DNA of 64,000 nt, taken from NCBI GenBank assembly GCA_035474375.1, contig DATINJ010000244.1:1-64000 (forward strand), read 5' to 3'. Positions 40,189 through 47,655 of the stretch are shown piece by piece; within the stretch, counting starts at the first letter, position 1; the number at the start of each line of letters is the position of its first letter. The translations under genes and the position numbers were made by a program. This stretch comes from JANNPJ01 sp035474375. GTDB taxonomy: Bacteria > Actinomycetota > Actinomycetes > Actinomycetales > Kineosporiaceae. The notes under the pieces are model-generated. The model ran no database searches. It saw only the letters and a program-made list of their open reading frames with translations, and was not told the origin of the DNA.

Positions 40189-41975
40189 GTGCGCAGCCGC
40201 GGGACGGCGAGCAGGCCGAGGTCCTGCACACCGATGTCTTGATCATCGGCAGCGGGCCGGCCGGCGCGGCGGCGGCGTTGTTCCTGGCCACGTACGGCAT
40301 CGACCACGTCGTCGTGACCAAGTACCGGTGGACGGCGAACACCCCGCGGGCGCACATCACCAACCAGCGCACGGTCGAGATCCTGCGCGACATGGGCATC
40401 GAGCAGGACGTGGTGGAGCAGGCGACACCGCACGAGCTGATGGGCGACACCGTCTTCTGCAGCAGCCTGGTGGGCGACGAGATCGGCCGGGTCCGGACCT
40501 GGGGGACGCACCCGCAGCGAGAAGCCGACTATCGCCTGGCCAGCCCGTCGATGAACTGTGACCTGCCGCAAACCCTGCTGGAGCCGATCCTGGTCGGACA
40601 TGCGGCCTCGCGGGGCAGCCGTTTCCGCTTCGACACCGAGTACGTCAGCCTGCAGCAGGACGCCGACGGAGTCACCGTCCTGGTCCGGGACCGGTTGGCC
40701 GACCACGAATACCGGATCCGAGCCCGCTATGTGGTGGCCGCCGACGGCGGACGCAGCCAGGTGGTTGCCGATCTGGGGCTGCCGATGGCCGGCGAGATGG
40801 ACATCGCCGGAAGTATGAACATCGTCTTCCATGCCGATCTGGCCGCTCTGGTGGCGCATCGCCCGAGCGTCCTCTACTGGGTTCTGCAACCCGGCGCGAC
40901 GATTGGCGGGATCGGCCTCGGCCTGGTCCGGATGGTGCGGCCCTGGAACGAGTGGCTGATCACCTGGGGCTACGACATCACCAAGCCGCCACCGGCGGTG
41001 GACGACGCGATGGCGGTCAGCATCGTGCACAATCTGATCGGCAACGACAGCGTCCCCGTGACTATCCGCTCCGTGTCGCTCTGGGGCAACAACCGGATGT
41101 ACGCCGAACGCTATCGCGAGGGAAGGGTTTTCGCGGTCGGAGATGCCGTGCATCGGCACCCGCCGTCAAACGGGCTGGGCTCGAACACCTCGATCCAGGA
41201 CTCCTACAACCTGGCCTGGAAGCTCGCGTACGTGCTGAACGGGCGCGCCGGGGCGGGCTTGCTCGACAGTTTCGACGAGGAGCGCCCCCCGATCGGGCAG
41301 CAGATCGTCCTGCGAGCCAACAAGAGCATCGAAGAATTCGGCGCGATTCTCGATGCCCTGGGCCTGGACGACACCATGGACGTCACCCAGATGCAGGACA
41401 GCATCGCCGCTCGCGCCGATGACACCCCGCAAGCCGCGGTGCAGCGAGCGCAACTGCGAACCGCCTTGGAACTGAAGGATTATGAGTTCAACGCGCACGG
41501 TGTCGAACTCGGCCAGCGGTACCGGTCCGGGGCGGTCGTTCCGGACGGTACCCCGGAACCGGAGTACCCCCGCGATCGCGAGCTCTACTATCAGGCGACC
41601 ACCTGGCCGGGAGCCCGCCTACCGCACTGCTGGCTGGGCCAGGATGGCCACCGGGTCAGCACCCACGACCTGGCCGGCAAGGGCGCGTTCTGCTTGCTGA
41701 CCGGAATCACCGGTCAGGCCTGGTCCGACGCCGCAGCCAAGGTCGCGAGCGAGCTCGGCATCGAGCTGTCCGCGCACGTCATCGGGCCTGGCCGGCAGTA
41801 CACCGACCTGTACGACGACTGGGCCCGGCTGCGCGAGGTCGAGGAGGACGGCTGCGTGCTGGTCCGCCCCGACACCCACGTGGCCTGGCGCTCGGCGACC
41901 TTGCCCGCGGATCCGGCCGAGCAACTACGCATCGCCCTGACCCAGATCCTCGACCGTGGTGCGCCGCCGTCCTGA
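40185..41975 (+). CDS. FAD-dependent aromatic monooxygenase (phenol/resorcinol hydroxylase type)
   Basis: 596 residues, ATGA overlap. Group A flavoprotein hydroxylase: GxGxxG FAD motif IIGSGPAGAAAALFLATYGI near residue 20, DG motif YVVAADGGRSQVV, and the GD motif VFAVGDAVHRHPPSNGLGSNTSIQDSYNLAWKLAYVLNG, whose wording is that of the 2,4-dichlorophenol 6-monooxygenase (TfdB-like) branch. A C-terminal thioredoxin-like domain is present. It would hydroxylate resorcinol or a related phenol to hydroxyquinol, feeding the dioxygenase. The exact phenol is not resolvable from the sequence. Confidence 0.93.
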   Translation: MSAQPRDGEQAEVLHTDVLIIGSGPAGAAAALFLATYGIDHVVVTKYRWTANTPRAHITNQRTVEILRDMGIEQDVVEQATPHELMGDTVFCSSLVGDEIGRVRTWGTHPQREADYRLASPSMNCDLPQTLLEPILVGHAASRGSRFRFDTEYVSLQQDADGVTVLVRDRLADHEYRIRARYVVAADGGRSQVVADLGLPMAGEMDIAGSMNIVFHADLAALVAHRPSVLYWVLQPGATIGGIGLGLVRMVRPWNEWLITWGYDITKPPPAVDDAMAVSIVHNLIGNDSVPVTIRSVSLWGNNRMYAERYREGRVFAVGDAVHRHPPSNGLGSNTSIQDSYNLAWKLAYVLNGRAGAGLLDSFDEERPPIGQQIVLRANKSIEEFGAILDALGLDDTMDVTQMQDSIAARADDTPQAAVQRAQLRTALELKDYEFNAHGVELGQRYRSGAVVPDGTPEPEYPRDRELYYQATTWPGARLPHCWLGQDGHRVSTHDLAGKGAFCLLTGITGQAWSDAAAKVASELGIELSAHVIGPGRQYTDLYDDWARLREVEEDGCVLVRPDTHVAWRSATLPADPAEQLRIALTQILDRGAPPS

Positions 41976-41986
41976 CTCGTCCCGGC

Positions 41987-42889
41987 TCAGCGAACCGATC
42001 GTGGGCCCCGGCTCAGTCGTAGCCCGGCCTCCGGGTAGAAGTTCTCCGCACGCTGCACCGGGATCCATTCGGCGTCCATTGAATCCTCCCCAGTGCGTCG
42101 AAGGCGCCCCTGAGTGCGGCTGCCGAAGCCCTGCGGCCGGATGATCCGGGCGCTGAAGATAGCCCCCGCGATCAGCGCCGTGCCGAGGATCAACCAGATC
42201 ACCGGGGTGGCGATGCCACCGTGCAGCATTTGGCGGTTCTCGGCCTTGGCGATCGGACCGACTGCGGGGGCAACAGCTTTCGGCAACTCCTCGTAGCGGA
42301 CCAGACCGGTGCTCTCCAGCAAGGTGAGGTGAGTCAGCACAAAGGCGTTTGCACTCTGGGCCAACGTGCGCACCGTGTCGCTCTCGGTGCTGGCCCGGAT
42401 CAGCCCGATCACCGGAAAGATCTTGCCGTGGGCGGCCCGGAGCCGGGCGATATAGACGTCGTCGAAGTCAGTGCCGCTCGCGTCCTTCATCTCGTCGAGC
42501 CAGCGACGCTGTTCGGCGGTCGGCACGTCGGGCAGTTCCACCCCGACCTCTCTCGCCGCATTCCTGGACAGCAGGTCGAGCCGGACATGCTGAGCGGCGA
42601 TCATCTGGCCGATTTGCCGGACGCGAGGCGCAACGCCCTTCTCGATCGCCATCTTGGAGGCCGGAATCTCCCACAGTCCGGCCAGGCGGACCTTGATGAC
42701 GAAGTCGCGGTCCGCCTCGGTCAGGGCCCCCTCCTGGGTTTGCAGCGTGACGCCGGTTGCGGCCCCGACCGGCCCCACCATGAGCAGGGCACTTGCGGCG
42801 ACCAGGACAGACAGTCGAAGCAGCCACGCGAACTTCGGTCTTCCTGCCCGGTATCTGGGTTGATTTGGTATCTGGTGCATGGCAGCCAA
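41987..42889 (-). CDS. Exported DUF4142 family protein with C-terminal membrane helix
   Basis: 300 residues. Signal peptide (FAWLLRLSVLVAASALLMVGPVGAA), then the DUF4142 helical-bundle domain (LTEADRDFVIKVRLAGLWEIPASKMAIEKGVAPRVRQIGQMIAAQHVRLD through GKIFPVIGLIRASTESDTVRTLAQSANAFVLTHLTLLE, about 50-210), and a transmembrane helix near 250-270 (TPVIWLILGTALIAGAIFSA) with a short basic tail. DUF4142 is ferritin-like in shape; function unknown. Follows the exported protein at 42942 by 52 bases and is probably co-transcribed. Converges with the monooxygenase gene 11 bases away. Confidence 0.87.
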   Translation of the reverse strand: MAAMHQIPNQPRYRAGRPKFAWLLRLSVLVAASALLMVGPVGAATGVTLQTQEGALTEADRDFVIKVRLAGLWEIPASKMAIEKGVAPRVRQIGQMIAAQHVRLDLLSRNAAREVGVELPDVPTAEQRRWLDEMKDASGTDFDDVYIARLRAAHGKIFPVIGLIRASTESDTVRTLAQSANAFVLTHLTLLESTGLVRYEELPKAVAPAVGPIAKAENRQMLHGGIATPVIWLILGTALIAGAIFSARIIRPQGFGSRTQGRLRRTGEDSMDAEWIPVQRAENFYPEAGLRLSRGPRSVR

Positions 42890-42941
42890 CTCCGAACGCC
42901 GCTAAAAGCTCGATTGAAAATGAAGGGTGGTTACGTCGATA

Positions 42942-43787
42942 TCAACGTACCCAGATGCGGACGGTGTCGAATGCGGGAATGGCCTGCACGCTTTCCATCA
43001 TCGGAATTCGGTGCGACCCATCGCCGGCCCAGGCAGCGCATTCTGCCAAACCCCGACTCGGCAGCCCGGCGGGAACGTCGACGGTCACCACATCGGGGCG
43101 GGAGCCGCCCTTCTTGTCCTCGGTGGCCTTGAAGAATACCGAGCCGGGGGTCGGGTCAGGAGCCAGGGTGTTGCTCTCCAGCATCCGGCACGCGGTGTGG
43201 AAGTGTCCGCGCTGCAACGATTCCGCATTGAGCAGCGAGCTCTCCTTGTAGTAGCCGCCCTGCGCGGCAGCCAGGAATCGGTCCCGGACCAGGTTTCGGG
43301 TGCTGACCTTGATCTGGAAAGCCTGCCCGACTCGCACTCGCCTCGGCGCCGAGGAAATGATCAGGGTGGGGTTCTTAGCGTTCTCCCCAACCTCGCCGAA
43401 CTCGGTGGTGACGCACCGATTGCCGGCCTGAAACCCGTCGTGCAGCTGCAGTTTACTGTTGTCGCAATTGTTCGCCAGAATGTCCAGCGGCGGAGCCGAG
43501 GCCGCAACCGTCGGCGCTGGGGTGGCGCCGCCGACCGCGTCATAGTTGACCGCCGGCGTCTTCGCCTGGGCGCCGGTGTGCCCGGTGTGCCCCGCGTTTG
43601 CCGACGCTCCGGCCGAACGAGAGTACGCCGAGATGGTTTTGACCTGAGCGCCTTCCGGCGCCGAACCGACCTTCACCGCGACGACCGCGGCTGCGGATAC
43701 GGACAGTAGGCCCACGGTCAGCCCAGCCAGCATTCTCCGGCGGTGCGCGGCGGAGGCTGGTGTCGACGTCCTGTAGTTGCCGGTCAT
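42942..43787 (-). CDS. Exported protein of unknown function with RGHFHTACRML motif
   Basis: 281 residues. N-terminal signal/anchor helix (RRRMLAGLTVGLLSVSAAAVVAVKVGSA), an Ala/Thr-rich linker, and a conserved-looking C-terminal domain of about 180 residues containing LILLSSAPRRVRVGQAFQIKVSTRNLVRDRFL-like sequence, RGHFHTACRMLES, FFKATEDKKGG and WAGDGSHRIPMMESVQAIPAFDTVRIWV. Four cysteines could form disulfides. I do not recognise a named family with certainty. Upstream is an AT-rich promoter-like region (43800-43960). Probably operonic with the DUF4142 gene. Confidence 0.8.
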   Translation of the reverse strand: MTGNYRTSTPASAAHRRRMLAGLTVGLLSVSAAAVVAVKVGSAPEGAQVKTISAYSRSAGASANAGHTGHTGAQAKTPAVNYDAVGGATPAPTVAASAPPLDILANNCDNSKLQLHDGFQAGNRCVTTEFGEVGENAKNPTLIISSAPRRVRVGQAFQIKVSTRNLVRDRFLAAAQGGYYKESSLLNAESLQRGHFHTACRMLESNTLAPDPTPGSVFFKATEDKKGGSRPDVVTVDVPAGLPSRGLAECAAWAGDGSHRIPMMESVQAIPAFDTVRIWVR

Positions 43788-44164
43788 TATGTGCTCCTGG
43801 TGTCAGGGAGGTCAGGGGGTTGGTCTTTCAAGTTCAATCCAACCGCCCGGACGGCACATAAACCATTACCTGGATCTTACGTCAGAAGAATTTTGACATA
43901 TAGCTCGATCGCTGCGATTAATTCATGAATACCTCAAAGAATACTTAAGGCCTTCCCTGCGCAATGTCCTCGGGGTGCGACCTTGCACCGACGATGCTCC
44001 AGTTGTCCACGATGCGCCGCGCCAAATTGCCTGGTCGGGCGCGTGGTCGGGTGGCTGCCAGGAGCATCGTGGGAGCATCGCCCGCAGCTCACCCGCCAGC
44101 GCGCCAGCCGTCAGCCATCAGTCACCGGCCATCAGTCACCGGCTTGGCCGAAAGAGTTCGCCGG
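43788..44164. other. 377-bp intergenic region with inverted and tandem repeats
   Basis: The first 160 bases are AT-rich and probably hold the promoter of the exported-protein gene at 43787. Next: a GGTGC/GCACC hairpin (43974-43989), a perfect 10-bp inverted repeat ACGATGCTCC (43991-44000) with GGAGCATCGT (44061-44070), a further GGAGCATCG at 44072-44080, and a 14-bp unit repeated in tandem at 44114-44127 and 44128-44141. No gene seen. Confidence 0.6.
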
Positions 44165-45469
44165 TCAGAGGAGTTGGAGCTCGGGTTGGGCGATTTGGGG
44201 GGATGCCGCGCGGAGGGCGAGGAAGACCCGGCTGGCCACCCGCCATTCCTCGACCACCAGAAAGCCGGTCCGGGCGGCCACCCGGGCTAGCGCTAGGCTG
44301 CCGAGCCGGGCCCAGGGCAGCGGGTGAGCCCGCCGGCCGGCCGGGTCCACCAGGGTGATCGGGCCGATGTCGTCAACGCTGTCGTCGGGATCCGCCTCTA
44401 CCAGCAGGAGGCCACTCGGGCGCAACAGTTCTCGGCAGCGGCGCAGCAGGGAGTCGGGATCTCCGCCGATTCCCACGTTGCCGTCCGCCAGCAGCACGGT
44501 GCCCCAGCGCCCCTCACCGGGCAGCGGGCCTTCGACCGGGCGGCGCAGCACGCAGGCCCCACGGTCGGCGGTCAACTGCACCGCATGCCCCGAAACATCC
44601 ACTCCAAGCGCAGGAATTCCGGTTTCGGCGAGCGCACCAACGAGCCGCCCCGGACCGCAGCCGACATCCAGCACTGCGCCCTCGCAGCGGTTGAGCATTA
44701 TTCTGTCAATACCGTCCGGATCACCGATCCAGCGCCCAACGTCCAGTGGCAGGCTCCGACCGTCGGCCGCTTCCACCCGGATGCGGCGTCCGTTCAGGGC
44801 CGCACCATAGACCTCCAGCGGATGCTCCGTGGTGAGCAGCTGTCGATGCAACTGGGCGAACCGGGAGTGTGGTGCCAGCTTCGCGACCGCGAGCGCATCG
44901 GCCGGGGTATCGACGTCGCGAAGCACGGGCAGCAAGTGCACCCGCAGCCCGAGGGAACGCAGCCGAGCCAGCTGGGCCGCGCCGGTGTCGTTGGTGGACA
45001 TCGGGATGCCGGTGAATGCCCCTGGACAGTGTTGTTTGAAGCCGATCGCCCAGAACCCGCCGTCTTCGCTCAGCCCGAGCGCGGCATCGGCGCCGTTCCA
45101 GTCCCGGGTCAGCAGTTCCGCGGTCACCTGCGGGGTGTCCATCCCGACCAGCAATACCTCGGCAGTGGCGGTACCGGGCCGGGTGGTCTCGAAGACCTGC
45201 TCGAACGCCGCCGCCAGCCGCTGGCCCAGGCCACCCTGTGACTGCTCGATGACGTCGATCCCGGCGGGCAACCAATCACCGGCCGCGCCGTCCAACGCCA
45301 GTACCCGGCGGTCGACCTCGGCCGCTCGCACGGTGTCAAGCGTGTCGCGCAGGCTCGCGGCCGCGAGACCAGCCGCCTGTGCCGGCGAGAACCTCGACTG
45401 CAGCCGCGTTTTCACCAGCCCAGGCCGCGGCTCCTTGGCGATCACCAGCACCGTCCGGGACGACCTCAT
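44165..45469 (-). CDS. DUF2064 glycosyltransferase-like domain fused to a class I methyltransferase
   Basis: 434 residues from the ATG at 45469, whose ATGA overlaps the stop of an upstream GT2 remnant; an in-frame ATG at 45511 is the alternative. Residues 1-205 are the DUF2064/TIGR04282 NTP-transferase-like domain (VLVIAKEPRPGLVKTRL, VLLVGMDTPQV, ALGLSEDGGFWAIGFK, DVDTPADA). Residues about 215-434 are a Rossmann methyltransferase with VLDVGCGPGRLVGALAETGIPALGVDVS and DGNVGIGGDPDSLLRRCRELLRPSGLLLVE. The two activities are usually separate neighbouring genes in actinobacteria; here they are one ORF. Pathway unknown. Confidence 0.88.
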   Translation of the reverse strand: MRSSRTVLVIAKEPRPGLVKTRLQSRFSPAQAAGLAAASLRDTLDTVRAAEVDRRVLALDGAAGDWLPAGIDVIEQSQGGLGQRLAAAFEQVFETTRPGTATAEVLLVGMDTPQVTAELLTRDWNGADAALGLSEDGGFWAIGFKQHCPGAFTGIPMSTNDTGAAQLARLRSLGLRVHLLPVLRDVDTPADALAVAKLAPHSRFAQLHRQLLTTEHPLEVYGAALNGRRIRVEAADGRSLPLDVGRWIGDPDGIDRIMLNRCEGAVLDVGCGPGRLVGALAETGIPALGVDVSGHAVQLTADRGACVLRRPVEGPLPGEGRWGTVLLADGNVGIGGDPDSLLRRCRELLRPSGLLLVEADPDDSVDDIGPITLVDPAGRRAHPLPWARLGSLALARVAARTGFLVVEEWRVASRVFLALRAASPQIAQPELQLL

Positions 45470-45561
45470 CGGGCCGGCACCCGGTGCAGCCGGCCTGGAT
45501 GCCGCTCCCATGGCAGGGCGGCAGCCTCGTTCAGGCAGGCAAGAACGACGTCAACTCTCAT
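45466..45561 (-). pseudogene. Remnant of a family 2 glycosyltransferase gene (31 codons left)
   Basis: The mini-ORF begins MRVDVVLACLNEAAALPW, the typical N-terminus of GT2 enzymes (normally about 230 residues), and then jumps directly to ERHPGRLHRVPAR and a stop. That stop overlaps the start of the DUF2064 gene (ATGA), as an intact GT2 gene of such an operon would. An internal deletion that kept both ends best explains it. The missing catalytic part cannot be found nearby. It may persist as a leader peptide for coupling. Confidence 0.6.
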
Positions 45562-45607
45562 GCCCCAAGACGCTAGGCGCCACAGGCGCAGGATGGCGGG
45601 GCTGAAA

Positions 45608-45630
45608 GATGACGGCACGCTTACGGCATC
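45608..45630. promoter_or_regulatory. 23-bp imperfect dyad, copy 1, upstream of the GT87 gene
   Basis: The site has the symmetric pattern GATGnCGnnA-N3-TnnCGnCATC and matches copy 2 at 46864-46886 in 21 of 23 bases. It lies 45 bases upstream of the ATG at 45676. A response-regulator or other dimeric regulator site is likely. Confidence 0.6.
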
Positions 45631-45675
45631 AGCGAGAGGCAGGTCTGCCCCACTCGAGACACCTAGAGTCCGGAA

Positions 45676-47655
45676 ATGGCCGCCCCCGTTTTGATCCCGG
45701 CCGAGCTGGAACGAGAAGCCGCGCCAAGCCGACCATCCGGCAGCCTCGCAGTCGGTCGCAGCTCGGTCTGGACGATCGCGGCGGCTACCATGTTGGCCTG
45801 CTCGGTGGCCTGGCTGCTGCACCGCGTACTTCAGCCCCTGCCCGGCAACCAGTTCCTGGATCTACAGGTGTACCGGCTGGGCGGACGAGCCGTTCTGGCC
45901 GGCTCCGACCTCTATTCCTTCCGCTCCGCTCACAACGGGCCCTTCACCTACCCTCCCTTCGCCGCTGCGCTGTTCACCCCACTGGCCGGCTGGACAGTGC
46001 TGACCGGTGGGCTGATCATGGCCGCCGCCTCGCTCGCCGCCTTCGTGGCACTCGTCGTCCTGACCGTGCGTTATGCCACCCCGGGGCCGCTGCCGGTGGT
46101 GCTGCTCGTCGCCGCAGTCGCGATCCAGACCGAGGCTGTTGCCAGCAACCTCCTCTGGGGTCAGGTGAACCTGATCCTCGCCGCCCTGGTGGTCGCCGAT
46201 GTGCTCCTGCCCCGCACTCCCTGGCCCAGAGGAGCCCTGATCGGGGTCGCCGTCGCGATCAAATTGACGCCCGCGCTGTTCATCATCCTGATGTTCGCGT
46301 CCGGGCGGCACCGGGCCGGGCGCAACGCCGCGCTCACTGCGCTCGCGCTGACCAGCGCCGCCTGGGTGGCACTGCCGGACGCGTCCCGCACCTACTGGTT
46401 CGACGCCTTGTGGCAGACCGGGCGAGTCGGTGCCATCGACGGTCTGCGCAACCGCTCGCTGTGGGGCCTCGTGCTTCGCCGGCACCTACCGGAGCCCCTC
46501 GGCCACCTGCTACTCGGTGCCGCTCTCCTGGCGCTGGCGCTTCTCGTGCTGAGCCGGGCCAGGCGGGCAACTCGCATCGGTGACCACCTCACCGCCGTCA
46601 CCCTGATCGGCCTGCTGACCTGCCTGATCTCTCCGATCACCTGGAGCCATCACGTGGTCTGGCTGCTCCCCGTCGCCGCGCTGCTGCTGCACCGGCGAAC
46701 CTGGTGGACCTGGCCGGTCCTGGCAGCCGTGGTCCTGCTCTCGGTTCACGACCTTCAACGCCTCATACCCGGACTAAGCGACCACGTGATAGCGCTGCAG
46801 ACGGTGTTTCTCCTGCTGCTGGCCGGAGTGCTGCCGGTTTCGAACCGCGGCCGACGTCCCGGAGATGACGGCACCCTTACGACATCCGACGGTGGCCGCA
46901 GATTGACGCGGAACCCCACGTCAGGCGCCTATGGTCGAGGGATGGCAGCCCGGGTACTCGTGGTCGAGGACGACGCAACCGTTTCCGAGGTGATCTCGGC
47001 ATACCTGGAGCGAGACGGCCATGACTGCCGCGTTGCGGTCAATGGGCTCGCCGCCGAGCAGGAATGGGCCCAATGGCGCCCGGACCTCGTGGTTCTCGAC
47101 GTCATGTTGCCCGGGTTGTCCGGGCTGGAGGTGCTTCGCCGCCGCCGCACCGACGGGGACTCGACCCCGGTAGTGATGCTCTCCGCTCGGGGCGAAGAGG
47201 AAGACCGGGTCGTCGGCCTGGAGTTCGGCGCCGACGACTACCTGGTGAAACCGTTCAGCCCGCGGGAACTGGTGCTGCGGATTCACGGCCTGCTCCGCCG
47301 CGACCAGCGACTACGCAGCGATTCGCTGCTGCCACGCTCGGTCAGCCGCGGCGACCTGGTGATCGACGTACCCGGACGGATGATCACCCAGGCCGGTCGG
47401 CCGCTGGAGTTGACCAAGCGGGAGTTCGACCTGATCAGTTACCTGGTCAGCTATCCCGGTCAGGTCTTCACTAAACCCGAACTGCTGCGCCGGGTCTGGG
47501 GCTGGGACTTCGGAGACACCTCCACCGTCACCGTGCACATCCGGCGGTTACGGGAGAAGCTCGAGCGGGACCCGTCCGACCCACGGTTGATCCTGACCGT
47601 GCGCGGAGTCGGCTACCGCTTCACCGACGAGGTGAGCAGCCATGCCGACTCGTGA
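45676..47655 (+). CDS. GT87 membrane glycosyltransferase in frame with an OmpR-family response regulator (fused ORF)
   Basis: One uninterrupted frame of 659 codons. Residues about 30-390 form a polytopic GT87 (alpha-1,2-mannosyltransferase-like) protein: DLQVYRLGGRAVLAGSDLYSF, FTYPPFAAALF, WGQVNLILAALVVADVLLP, AVAIKLTPALFIILMF, ITWSHHVVWLLPVAALLL, with about ten hydrophobic segments. An about 40-residue disordered linker follows. Residues 423-659 are a complete response regulator: VLVVEDDATV, phospho-acceptor DVMLPGLSG, KPFSPREL, and an OmpR winged helix (LTKREFDLISYLVSYPGQVFTKPELLRRVW, VRGVGYRF). An ATG at 46942 starts the regulator and a copy of the upstream 23-bp dyad precedes it, so the regulator is probably also, or mainly, made alone. 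The histidine kinase gene overlaps its end by 14 bases. Confidence 0.85.
   Translation: MAAPVLIPAELEREAAPSRPSGSLAVGRSSVWTIAAATMLACSVAWLLHRVLQPLPGNQFLDLQVYRLGGRAVLAGSDLYSFRSAHNGPFTYPPFAAALFTPLAGWTVLTGGLIMAAASLAAFVALVVLTVRYATPGPLPVVLLVAAVAIQTEAVASNLLWGQVNLILAALVVADVLLPRTPWPRGALIGVAVAIKLTPALFIILMFASGRHRAGRNAALTALALTSAAWVALPDASRTYWFDALWQTGRVGAIDGLRNRSLWGLVLRRHLPEPLGHLLLGAALLALALLVLSRARRATRIGDHLTAVTLIGLLTCLISPITWSHHVVWLLPVAALLLHRRTWWTWPVLAAVVLLSVHDLQRLIPGLSDHVIALQTVFLLLLAGVLPVSNRGRRPGDDGTLTTSDGGRRLTRNPTSGAYGRGMAARVLVVEDDATVSEVISAYLERDGHDCRVAVNGLAAEQEWAQWRPDLVVLDVMLPGLSGLEVLRRRRTDGDSTPVVMLSARGEEEDRVVGLEFGADDYLVKPFSPRELVLRIHGLLRRDQRLRSDSLLPRSVSRGDLVIDVPGRMITQAGRPLELTKREFDLISYLVSYPGQVFTKPELLRRVWGWDFGDTSTVTVHIRRLREKLERDPSDPRLILTVRGVGYRFTDEVSSHADS
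46864..46886. promoter_or_regulatory. 23-bp imperfect dyad, copy 2, before the internal response-regulator start at 46942
   Basis: Matches copy 1 (45608-45630) in 21 of 23 bases and lies 55 bases upstream of the ATG at 46942, the natural start of the response regulator (MAARVLVVEDD). Although it is inside the fused frame, this spacing mirrors copy 1 and suggests a true promoter/operator region that happens to be open in frame. Confidence 0.6.
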
